A stretch of 5,959 nt of DNA from an uncultured Bacteroidota bacterium (GTDB lineage: Bacteria; Bacteroidota; Bacteroidia; Chitinophagales; Chitinophagaceae). The stretch is taken from positions 1 through 5,959 of the forward strand of contig CAIWHI010000221.1 of assembly GCA_903912435.1 (NCBI GenBank), read 5' to 3'. Below the pieces are notes generated by a model. The model worked only from the letters and a program-made list of their open reading frames with translations. It was not told the origin of the DNA and did not search any database. Position 1 is the stretch's first letter; each line of letters starts with the position of its first letter. Shown here piece after piece: positions 1-5,540 of the stretch. Position numbers and translations under genes: made by a program.

Positions 1-516
1 ATGTTTACCGCCCTTGGCGTAAGCATAGGTACCCCTGAAGACCCCAAACAATTGAACCTTACCAAACTACGCTACCACAAAATCATCATCATGACCGATG
101 CCGATGTGGATGGTTCGCACATTGCCACTTTGATACTTACCTTCTTCTACCGCTATATGAAAGACCTGGTTTTGCAGGGCTATGTATACCTGGCACAGCC
201 ACCTCTATACTTGGTAAAGAAAGGCAAGGAAGGTGTATATGCATGGACAGAGGAAGACCGCCTTGCAGCGGTAGCCAAACTGGCCAATGGCAGGGAAGAC
301 ACTGTATCTATACAGCGATACAAAGGTCTTGGAGAAATGAACGCAGAGCAATTGTGGGATACCACAATGAACCCAGATACCCGCACCCTGAAAAGTGTGA
401 CCATAGAAAGTGATACATATGCCAACGAAATATTCTCAATGCTGATGGGTGATGAGGTTCCCCCTCGCCGCCAGTTTATTGAGAGCCATGCCAAGTATGC
501 CAAAATTGATATTTAG
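1..516 (+). CDS. gyrB: DNA gyrase subunit B, C-terminal part (5' end outside window)
   Basis: GyrB is the ATPase subunit of DNA gyrase, which introduces negative supercoils in the cytoplasm as an A2B2 complex with GyrA. This fragment holds the second half of the TOPRIM domain, with DADVDGSHI at fragment residues 33-41 (D33, D35 and D37 as expected Mg2+ ligands). The GyrB C-terminal domain follows, with QRYKGLGEMNAEQLW and the closing PPRRQFIE block, and a normal terminus at TAG 514-516. The ATG at position 1 is an internal methionine; the GHKL ATPase and transducer domains must lie upstream of the window. The roughly 170-residue insertion found in the enterobacterial enzyme is absent. ParE is the main alternative, but the QRYKGLGEMN/QLW wording is typical of GyrB. 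A strong terminator follows, so the gene ends its transcription unit. Confidence 0.96.
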   Translation: MFTALGVSIGTPEDPKQLNLTKLRYHKIIIMTDADVDGSHIATLILTFFYRYMKDLVLQGYVYLAQPPLYLVKKGKEGVYAWTEEDRLAAVAKLANGREDTVSIQRYKGLGEMNAEQLWDTTMNPDTRTLKSVTIESDTYANEIFSMLMGDEVPPRRQFIESHAKYAKIDI

Positions 517-549
517 CACCAGGCAGTCTTTGTAGGCGAATGGGTTTAT

Positions 550-600
550 AAAAATCAGCAAACAGGAATTTTTTTAGTACTGTTTGCTGATTTTTGTTTT
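550..600 (+). terminator. Intrinsic terminator after gyrB
   Basis: A perfect 16-bp inverted repeat (550-565 with 580-595) encloses a 14-nt loop. The core arms are ATCAGCAAACAG and CTGTTTGCTGAT. The stem's own A-rich foot and T-rich end give TTTTTGTTTTT on the 3' side. Because the foot is A on one side and T on the other, it could work in both directions, but only gyrB transcription is seen to reach it. Confidence 0.9.
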
Positions 601-626
601 TAACAGGGTTATCACAAAATAACAGT

Positions 627-706
627 AAGCCTGAAAGGCTTCAATATGAATAGCCGCCGGTGAAACCGGCGGTAAGCAACCCCCAAGAACAAACGCCGAA
701 GGTGTT
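627..706 (+). repeat. Intergenic cluster of three GAA-triloop hairpins
   Basis: Three hairpins follow each other, each with the loop GAA: AAGCCT-GAA-AGGCTT (627-641), CCGCCGGT-GAA-ACCGGCGG (654-672) and AACGCC-GAA-GGTGTT (692-706, with one G:T pair). The stems differ completely while the loop stays the same, so structure is conserved rather than sequence. From memory, similar dispersed intergenic elements are common in Bacteroidota genomes and resemble REP-type elements; this was not searched. The cluster lies between the gyrB terminator and the dioxygenase-like gene. A GTG at 660 could extend that gene upstream, but it sits inside the middle hairpin and is unlikely to be its start. Confidence 0.7.
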
Positions 707-743
707 GAATGTTGGTAAAATAATTAACCTCCGATTACATGAT

Positions 744-751
744 TATCTTTA
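744..751 (+). promoter_or_regulatory. Possible -7 element before the dioxygenase-like gene
   Basis: TATCTTTA matches the Bacteroidota -7 consensus TAnnTTTG at all but the last base. It ends 4 nt before the ATG at 756, implying a leaderless or near-leaderless transcript. No TTTG is seen 19-21 nt upstream, so this is a weak call. Confidence 0.3.
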
Positions 752-755
752 CTGT

Positions 756-1474
756 ATGGATGCGTTAAACTATGAAAAGAACCTCTCAGAAAATGGGTAT
801 ATTATTATTGACAATTTTTACACCATAGATGAAGTAACCCAAATGGGTTCATTAATAGATAATGCTACTATTTCTGGCCCAGCTTTTAGAAAGACAAATG
901 ATTTATTTGCCATCCGGCAGGTATTGGTTGAAATTCCTGAATTGGCTGGTTTGGTTTTTAATTCAAAACTTAAGGCTTTTATCAACTCGCTTTTTGGAAA
1001 TGGGTATTTGTAGTAAAGTCTATTTATTTTGACAAACCCGGGCAGTCAAACTGGTTTGTAGCCTGGCATCAGGATATTACTATTTCAGCCAAAAAAAGGA
1101 TACACGCAAATGGTTTTACGCATTGGCTATCCAAACATAACCAATATTCAGTCCAACCTCCCGTTGAGGTCTTGCAAAATATCTTTACGATCCGAATTCA
1201 TCTTGATTACACCAATGAAATTAATGGAGCGTTAAAAGTGATACGAGGTTCACATAAAATGGGAATCATCAGACCTGAAAGCATTGATTGGGAAAAGGAA
1301 ACACCTGATGTTTGCAATGTAAACAGGTGTGGATTTATGGTAATGAAGCCCTTAATATTACATGCTTCTTCAAAAACTACCAACCAAAACAACCGCAGGG
1401 TGATACATATTGAGTTCAGTAATATGGCATTGCCCGAGGGTATGGATTGGGCTGAATTAAAGTATTTGGATTAA
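756..1474 (+). pseudogene. Phytanoyl-CoA dioxygenase (PhyH)-like gene, frameshifted
   Basis: This is a non-haem Fe(II)/2-oxoglutarate dioxygenase of the PhyH family; the substrate cannot be told from sequence. The N-terminal part begins with MDALNYEKNL and GYIIIDNFYTIDEV (the usual 'GY-iii-nf' opening) and runs in one frame to a TAG at 1011-1013. The rest continues without a stop in the -1 frame from about 1007 to TAA 1474. It carries AWHQDI (Fe ligands His at 1067 and Asp at 1073), a distal His in LILHASS (1361), and the RR at 1394-1399 that should hold 2-oxoglutarate. Adding one T to the TTT at 1007-1009 joins the parts as ...GYFVVKSIYFDKPG..., giving about 239 aa, a normal family length. 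The GTG at 660 was rejected as the start because it lies in a repeat. All catalytic residues survive, so this is either a very recent inactivation or a base-calling error. Confidence 0.85.
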
Positions 1475-1507
1475 GATAGAAATGAGGGAGTGTTTAATTG
1501 TTATTCC

Positions 1508-1538
1508 TTTGGGTTTTGGCTTATGAACGATATATTTG
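1508..1538 (+). promoter_or_regulatory. Bacteroidota-type promoter for the small-gene pair
   Basis: TTTG (1508-1511), a 19-nt spacer, then TATATTTG (1531-1538) match the Bacteroidota sigma-A consensus TTTG-N19-21-TAnnTTTG at every defined base. Transcription would start near 1543-1546, leaving a leader of about 15 nt before the ATG at 1560. This separates the small-gene pair from the broken dioxygenase gene. Confidence 0.75.
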
Positions 1539-1559
1539 TCATAAGAAAAGAACATTGCC

Positions 1560-1817
1560 ATGTCAACCGAAAATGCCAAAATAAAAATCCGAAATAGAAC
1601 TGTAGAGATAAAATGGATATCTGAATATTGCGACCATATTCTTAGTAGCTACATTCATCGGAATTCAGACCATGATTTGACTTTTCTTCAAATTTCACAA
1701 TTAGTAAAAAAATGCGATAATTTCACATGCTATAAAGGTCGAACATGGTATGCTCATAATATACTAAATGGAACTAAATACAGGGTTGTTTTCATTTTAA
1801 CCACTAAATTTACTTAA
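1560..1817 (+). CDS. Small protein, possibly DUF4258/RelE-like; likely C-terminal frameshift
   Basis: As read, this is an 85-aa protein starting with ATG 15-20 nt after a consensus promoter. I do not recognise it with certainty. The layout resembles DUF4258-like or RelE-superfamily small proteins: a short basic start, a His in the first helix (CDHILSSYIHRN), a helix (LTFLQISQLVKKC), then beta-strands (TCYKGRTWYAHN, GTKYRVVFILTTKF). The reading ends abruptly at TAA 1815-1817 in the middle of a predicted strand. In the -1 frame the sequence continues after TTT 1809-1811 as YLIKTCYRYGY and stops at 1844-1846, which looks like the missing last strand. Restoring one T gives 95 aa whose stop overlaps the next gene's ATG at 1836. 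A toxin role is inference only. Confidence 0.65.
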   Translation: MSTENAKIKIRNRTVEIKWISEYCDHILSSYIHRNSDHDLTFLQISQLVKKCDNFTCYKGRTWYAHNILNGTKYRVVFILTTKFT

Positions 1818-1835
1818 TAAAAACTTGTTACAGAT

Positions 1836-2075
1836 ATGGATACTAAAAAGATAGATAAGTATGCTGGTTACAGGTATGAAATTGTAACACCGGAAGAACT
1901 TAGAGAGGCTAATTGGCTTATTGAACAGGGCGACTTTAAGGATATGGAAGCCTATATTGATTTTGCGACAAAGGTTGAAATCAAAATGCAGAAAAAAACA
2001 GAGGCTGATAAAAAACGTAAAGCTGCACTAAGGAAGCAGAGAAGGGAGGCACATAAGACTGATAAAGCCGCCTAA
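1836..2075 (+). CDS. Small charged hypothetical protein, second gene of the pair
   Basis: This is a 79-aa protein with no family I recognise. Residues 1-50 form a mixed acidic region (YAGYRYEIVTPEELREANWL, then GDFKDMEAYIDFATKVEIK) that looks helical. The last 28 residues are a Lys/Arg-rich helix (KKTEADKKRKAALRKQRREA) that could bind nucleic acid or be disordered. There is no helix-turn-helix, signal peptide or membrane segment. It begins 18 nt after the TAA of the preceding gene, or overlaps it by 11 nt if that gene's frameshift is corrected. Both genes share a promoter and a terminator, so they form one operon. The partner arrangement is like a toxin-antitoxin pair with the toxin first, but the lack of a recognisable antitoxin domain leaves this open. 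Confidence 0.75.
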   Translation: MDTKKIDKYAGYRYEIVTPEELREANWLIEQGDFKDMEAYIDFATKVEIKMQKKTEADKKRKAALRKQRREAHKTDKAA

Positions 2076-2098
2076 AATATTTTACATACCATATTCCC

Positions 2099-2133
2099 AT
2101 CCATTGATACCCATCAATGGATTTTTCGTTTTT
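2099..2133 (+). terminator. Intrinsic terminator after the small-gene pair
   Basis: A perfect 10-bp stem, ATCCATTGAT (2099-2108) with ATCAATGGAT (2113-2122), closes a 4-nt ACCC loop. It is followed by TTTT, CG and TTTTT. It lies 23 nt past the stop of the 79-aa gene and insulates the kinase gene downstream. Confidence 0.88.
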
Positions 2134-2144
2134 AGCGGGTTCAC

Positions 2145-2183
2145 CCCACATTTAATACATTTCGCCGCAAATGAATAGGTGGG
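2145..2183 (+). other. Possible folded leader or operator before the kinase gene
   Basis: CCCAC (2145-2149) can pair with GTGGG (2179-2183), and inside it CATTT (2158-2162) with AAATG (2169-2173), giving a two-tier imperfect stem about 40 nt before the kinase ATG. TACATTTC (2156-2163) in the same stretch is one base off the -7 consensus TAnnTTTG, but no TTTG lies at the right distance. Pairing is short and could be chance. Confidence 0.25.
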
Positions 2184-2224
2184 ATAAAATTTGGTAACGA
2201 GATTTGAGGTATAAAATCAGGATT

Positions 2225-3235
2225 ATGAAACAGCCTAAAAAAATGTTACTGCTATTGTTATTCTCCTACCTAATAGTGATAGGCGTAAATTTCGCAGGTA
2301 ATTTCCAGGCATTAATTAATGGTAACTGGCAATACAGTGTTTATTTTTCCCTGGGAATGACCACTTACGGGTGGTTGTTTTTCATGGGGCTGCATTATCT
2401 TATTTTTCGCCGCCTGAAATGGAGCGATAAACCCACCACCAGTATTTTGATAGCTGCCTCTATTTTTGCGATTGGCGGCGCATTAATGATGCTAATAGGC
2501 ATGAAGGGGATGGTTTACTTTTTGCATTTCAGGGAACAGTCAAACTACGATTATGTAAACAATTGCATTTATTCTGCCTTATTTAGTATGGTATTCGGTA
2601 TGATGGTAACAGGGCAACAGATTTTGTTACATCTTAAAAAGAGTATTGAAGACAATGAGCGCATGAAGCAGGAAATGATACAAAGCCAATACGAAACCCT
2701 CAAAAACCAGGTAAACCCGCATTTTCTATTCAATTCGCTCAATACCCTCGCTACCATTATCCCTACGCAACCTACCGTGGCTGTCGATTTTGTGGAACAG
2801 ATGTCGAAAGTGTTCAGGTATTCGCTACAACACAGCAACCAGAATACAATAGAGCTTGGTACAGAACTAAAAGTTGTAAAATCCTACCTCTTCCTTAATG
2901 AACAGCGCTATGATGGCAAATTGAAGGTAGCCATCAACCTGCCTGATGCTGTTTTGGAAAAGAAAATCATTACCCAATCCTTATTAATGCTGGTAGAAAA
3001 TGCCATCAAGCACAACGAAATATCTCATGAACACCCACTAAGCATTAATATTAATGCCGATGGTGATTACCTGGTAATTTCAAATACCCTGCAACGCAAA
3101 TCAATATTGGAACCATCAACCAATACCGGACTTGAAAACATTAAAAAACGCTATTCTTTAACCAATTCTCTACCGGTTTCTGTACAAGAAAAAGACGGCC
3201 TATTTATAGTTCAATTACCTTTATTAAACCAATAA
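2225..3235 (+). CDS. LytS/YehU-type sensor histidine kinase
   Basis: This 336-aa inner-membrane kinase should autophosphorylate and pass the phosphate to the LytTR regulator encoded at 4191. Four hydrophobic segments are visible at residues 7-25, 38-61, 72-92 and 114-136. A short charged helix (ERMKQEMIQSQYETLKNQ) leads into the His_kinase (PF06580) box NPHFLFNSLN, with the phospho-accepting His at 166. The HATPase part has its N-box at VENAIKHN (Glu258, Asn259) and its G-box at TGLENIKKR (Gly302). Key residues are intact and the length is normal for the family. I chose ATG 2225 over the in-frame TTG at 2204 because it gives the usual short basic start, MKQPKK, before TM1. No extracellular sensor domain is present, so the signal is probably perceived in the membrane. 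The stop is 6 nt before the next gene. Confidence 0.93.
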   Translation: MKQPKKMLLLLLFSYLIVIGVNFAGNFQALINGNWQYSVYFSLGMTTYGWLFFMGLHYLIFRRLKWSDKPTTSILIAASIFAIGGALMMLIGMKGMVYFLHFREQSNYDYVNNCIYSALFSMVFGMMVTGQQILLHLKKSIEDNERMKQEMIQSQYETLKNQVNPHFLFNSLNTLATIIPTQPTVAVDFVEQMSKVFRYSLQHSNQNTIELGTELKVVKSYLFLNEQRYDGKLKVAINLPDAVLEKKIITQSLLMLVENAIKHNEISHEHPLSININADGDYLVISNTLQRKSILEPSTNTGLENIKKRYSLTNSLPVSVQEKDGLFIVQLPLLNQ

Positions 3236-3241
3236 AAAACT

Positions 3242-3907
3242 ATGTATAAAATACTCTTAATACTCCATGTTGCGGTAGGTATAGTGGCACTAATATCAGG
3301 TGCGGTGGCTATCTTCAGTAAAAAGGGTGCAAAATTGCACCTCAAGTCAGGCAAGGTTTATGTTGCCGCTATGTATGCAATAGGTATTACCGCACTCATT
3401 ATGACCCTAATGAAGTTCAATCCCTTTCTGTTATCAATAGCTTTATTTTCCTCCTACCTTACTTATAGTGGTAATCAGGCAATAAAATACTGGAGGCTAA
3501 AGGAGGCATTTATCCCCACACTTAAGGATAAGCTACCCTACTATATTGCTTTCCTTACCTCCTTGTTTATGATAGTCTATCCGGTGGTGTTAATGATTCT
3601 ATCAAAATCGTTCTTTGTTCCCATATTAGGTATTTTTGGAAGTATTATGCTGGTCAATTCTATTGCAGATATTAGACGGCATGCAAACAATGATAATTTT
3701 AAACCCCGTCGCAAAGAATGGCTATTACAGCATATAGGCATGATGGGTGGTGCCTATATTGCTACAACTACTGCTTTCCTGGTGAATAATGTACACATCA
3801 ACCCAACCTGGATATGGTGGTTATTACCTACAGTCATCGGCTCAGTATTTATAACACGAAGCATTGGCCAATGGCAGACAAAATTGTTTACGACAAAGGT
3901 GGCATAA
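3242..3907 (+). CDS. DUF2306-like multi-pass membrane protein
   Basis: This is a 221-aa integral membrane protein with about seven hydrophobic segments, near residues 3-25, 38-58, 61-76, 99-120, 124-143, 162-181 and 189-206. The pattern of an early HVAVGIVALISGAVA, then KKGAKLHLKSGKVYV, and late LLQHIGMMGGAYIA resembles the DUF2306 family of predicted membrane proteins. Histidines at 9, 33 and 164 recur at membrane-edge positions and could bind a cofactor such as haem, but this is inference. The biochemical function is unknown. It starts 6 nt after the kinase stop, so the two are almost certainly co-transcribed. This suggests an accessory role in sensing or a membrane process controlled by the same system. 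A 283-nt gap separates it from the response regulator. Confidence 0.85.
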   Translation: MYKILLILHVAVGIVALISGAVAIFSKKGAKLHLKSGKVYVAAMYAIGITALIMTLMKFNPFLLSIALFSSYLTYSGNQAIKYWRLKEAFIPTLKDKLPYYIAFLTSLFMIVYPVVLMILSKSFFVPILGIFGSIMLVNSIADIRRHANNDNFKPRRKEWLLQHIGMMGGAYIATTTAFLVNNVHINPTWIWWLLPTVIGSVFITRSIGQWQTKLFTTKVA

Positions 3908-3969
3908 ATATTAATACAAATAAAATATTACAATTCAATAAAATTCAATATTGTTTTTCGTAAATGACA

Positions 3970-4085
3970 CCCTCTCCTTCGGAGAGGGCCGGGGTGAGGC
4001 CTCTGATGTTTCTAAAAATGCATTATCAGTAGCCCCGGCCTTTAGGCCGGGGTATGAAACAATAAAATATATCGGCTTTAGCCGA
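3970..4085 (+). repeat. Three-hairpin repeat element between the membrane protein and regulator genes
   Basis: Three perfect hairpins occur: CCCTCTCC-TTC-GGAGAGGG (3970-3988), CCCCGGCC-TTTA-GGCCGGGG (4033-4052) and TCGGCT-TT-AGCCGA (4072-4085). The first has a GAA loop on the minus strand. The second shares its frame with the middle hairpin upstream of the dioxygenase gene: both read TAG-CC...stem...GGTA then AAC. The octamer GGCCGGGG also occurs at 3987-3994, so the left arm of the second hairpin has two possible partners. The rest of the 3908-4190 gap is AT-rich, with a 10-nt-spaced AATTCAATA duplication at 3932-3950. A weak TTTG (4119-4122) and TACCTCTT (4145-4152) pair could be the regulator's own promoter. 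Confidence 0.7.
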
Positions 4086-4190
4086 AATTAATGCGCATAT
4101 AATCCCCCACATACTAATTTTGACTAAAGCTAATTTACATTACATACCTCTTTCTCCGGCATAAATGCCAGGGCTAATAAATAAATCTAA

Positions 4191-4955
4191 ATGTCTATGA
4201 ATATCCTCCTAATAGAAGATGAAAAAGCTGCGGCCACAAGGCTTATTAGCCTGGTAAAAGAGGTGGAACCCACAGCTCTAATACTCGATGTGCTGGAAAC
4301 AGTGAGAGATACCCTAAAATGGCTGAAAAACAACGAACCACCCGACCTGATATTATCTGATATAACTTTGGCCGATGGCCTAAGCCTCGATATTTTCAGC
4401 CAGGTGGAAATCAATGTGCCTGTTATTTTCACTACGGCCTACGATGCTTATACCCTCAAGGCTTTCAAACTCAATAGCATTGATTACCTCCTGAAGCCAA
4501 TTGACAAAGACGAACTAAAAGCTGCTTTTGCCAAATACCATTCCTTGCATGGGGAACAGGATGTAAATAAAAAACTGGTTGACTTATTTAAGAGCATGGC
4601 ATCGGGCAAGCCTGCCTATAAATCCCGTTTCCTCATCAAGCAAGGCGAGCGTTTTATTATAATACCTACCGACGAGGTAGCCTATATCAGGGCAGATGAT
4701 AAGGTGGTATTTTTATACACCCAAAAGGGTGCCAAATACATCATAGAAGAATCGGTAGATGAGTTGGAAACCCTGCTTAATCCCGACCTGTTTTTCAGGC
4801 TGAACAGAACCTACATGGCCCCGCTCACCTCAATTGAAAAAATAACCAACCACTTTAATGGCCGCCTCAAGATAAGTATTGCCAATAATAACGATGATGA
4901 AATATATGTAAGTCGTGCAAGAGCAAGTGATTTCAAAAAATGGTTGGGTAAATGA
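4191..4955 (+). CDS. LytTR-family response regulator
   Basis: This is a 254-aa cytoplasmic two-component regulator and DNA-binding transcription factor. The receiver domain (about 1-120) shows the acidic pocket LLIEDE (Glu9, Asp10), the phospho-accepting Asp57 in LILSDI, the Thr81/Thr82 switch in FTTAYD, and Lys102 in YLLKPID. The LytTR domain (about 145-252) has the characteristic DEVAYIRADDK, FFRLNRTYMAPLTSI and VSRARASDFKKWL blocks. All key residues are present and the length is typical. ATG 4191 was preferred over ATG 4197 because of the A-rich stretch just before it; the difference is two residues. The natural partner is the kinase at 2225, but the membrane-protein gene and a hairpin-rich spacer lie between them, so the regulator may have separate expression control. 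Its targets are not visible here. Confidence 0.94.
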   Translation: MSMNILLIEDEKAAATRLISLVKEVEPTALILDVLETVRDTLKWLKNNEPPDLILSDITLADGLSLDIFSQVEINVPVIFTTAYDAYTLKAFKLNSIDYLLKPIDKDELKAAFAKYHSLHGEQDVNKKLVDLFKSMASGKPAYKSRFLIKQGERFIIIPTDEVAYIRADDKVVFLYTQKGAKYIIEESVDELETLLNPDLFFRLNRTYMAPLTSIEKITNHFNGRLKISIANNNDDEIYVSRARASDFKKWLGK

Positions 4956-5008
4956 TTTTTCAAGTCTGTTTATAGAATATTTACCCTCGAAAAAAACCTG
5001 ATTTTTGT

Positions 5009-5016
5009 TACCTTCG
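5009..5016 (+). promoter_or_regulatory. Possible -7 element before the 122-aa gene
   Basis: TACCTTCG differs from the Bacteroidota -7 consensus TAnnTTTG at one base and ends 4 nt before the ATG at 5021. No TTTG is found 19-21 nt upstream. If real, the transcript would start at or next to the ATG, which would also fit use of the in-frame ATG at 5036. Confidence 0.35.
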
Positions 5017-5020
5017 CTCT

Positions 5021-5389
5021 ATGTTGCGAAAGATCATGATTCCGGAAACTACGGAAATCAAAATTGTTATTCCGCAGGCTTATGTGGGCAGGGTGATAGA
5101 AATTCTTATGTTTTCGCCCGACGAGCTAGCTATTTCAGCCGAGAATTTAGGCGATGAGGCTTCCATAGAAGCTGAACTCAACTATTCTACTCTCCCCAAT
5201 AAAGTCGCATCTGCCAAAATGCCCTTTGCTATTAATAATGCCGATAAAATTATTAATGAGGTAAATGCCACCGAAAGTGGCGATGCCAATTCTCGTTATC
5301 CTTTCTGGAACCCCCTTGCCGCCGATAGTGGTAAGATTGAAGATGAAGTGTCCTTCAATAGCTTTATAGAGCGGGATAGTGACATTTAA
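5021..5389 (+). CDS. Hypothetical protein with antitoxin-like N-terminus
   Basis: This 122-aa soluble protein is one I cannot assign. Residues 10-40 (EIKIVIPQAYVGRVIEILMF, then SPDEL) follow a 'short strand, I-P-x-x-Y-x-G-x-x-I-E-I-L' pattern. I associate this with small Bacteroidota proteins often found as antitoxins of PIN-domain toxins; that link is from memory and not proven. The remainder is acidic and low in recognisable structure, ending SFNSFIERDSDI. No toxin gene follows: the next 250 nt are repeats, then pbpC on the other strand. It could be an orphan antitoxin or an unrelated protein. An alternative start at 5036 would remove five residues. There is no signal peptide or membrane segment. 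Confidence 0.7.
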   Translation: MLRKIMIPETTEIKIVIPQAYVGRVIEILMFSPDELAISAENLGDEASIEAELNYSTLPNKVASAKMPFAINNADKIINEVNATESGDANSRYPFWNPLAADSGKIEDEVSFNSFIERDSDI

Positions 5390-5395
5390 AATTAA

Positions 5396-5463
5396 AAATT
5401 CAAAAGTTAAAAGTTAAAAAGTATTTGGGGGGAATTCAAAAGTTAAAATTCAAAAGTAAAAAA
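5396..5463 (+). repeat. A-rich direct repeat based on ATTCAAAAGTTAAAA
   Basis: The unit ATTCAAAAGTTAAAA occurs exactly at 5398-5412 and 5434-5448. A third, changed copy (ATTCAAAAGTAAAAAAGT) starts at 5448, and partial GTTAAAA units lie between. It begins directly after the stop of the 122-aa gene. Similar A-rich slippage tracts are familiar in Bacteroidota intergenic regions; no function can be given. Confidence 0.65.
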
Positions 5464-5464
5464 G

Positions 5465-5535
5465 TACGACCTGGGAATTGGCACTGTTTTTCAAATTCGA
5501 TGCTATCTCAGGACAATAGTTTATCTCTGGTCGTA
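5465..5535 (+). repeat. Short inverted repeat TACGACC / GGTCGTA
   Basis: TACGACC (5465-5471) and GGTCGTA (5529-5535) are exact inverted copies, 57 nt apart, lying between the A-rich repeat and the two-unit hairpin repeat. They may mark the edges of an inserted intergenic element, or be chance given their length of 7 bp. Confidence 0.3.
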
Positions 5536-5540
5536 TGTAA

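Noticed and set aside
1..3. ATG at position 1 as the gyrB start
   Set aside because: It falls inside the TOPRIM domain; the window simply begins within the gene.
180..503. Minus-strand open frame opposite gyrB
   Set aside because: It is antisense to a well-conserved coding region and its translation shows no domain or composition of a real protein.
627..706. CRISPR-like array
   Set aside because: The hairpins have different stem sequences and no regular spacers, and no cas gene is present.
660..755. GTG at 660 as the start of the dioxygenase-like gene
   Set aside because: The GTG is part of the hairpin at 654-672 and the extra residues are read from repeat sequence; ATG 756 gives a normal family N-terminus.
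1803..1814. Programmed -1 frameshifting at AAATTTA
   Set aside because: The heptamer resembles a slippery site, but the zero frame reads AAA TTT A, not A AAT TTA, so standard tandem slippage does not fit; a lost T is simpler.
2569..2838. Minus-strand open frame opposite the kinase gene
   Set aside because: It covers the conserved His-box coding region of the kinase on the other strand and has no recognisable features.
3970..4052. Hairpins as a simple terminator after the membrane-protein gene
   Set aside because: The GC-rich stems are not followed by T runs on the plus strand, and the nearest is 62 nt past the stop.
4187..4432. Minus-strand open frame opposite the regulator start
   Set aside because: It is a shadow of the receiver domain codons; the Ser/Arg-rich translation is typical of antisense reading.
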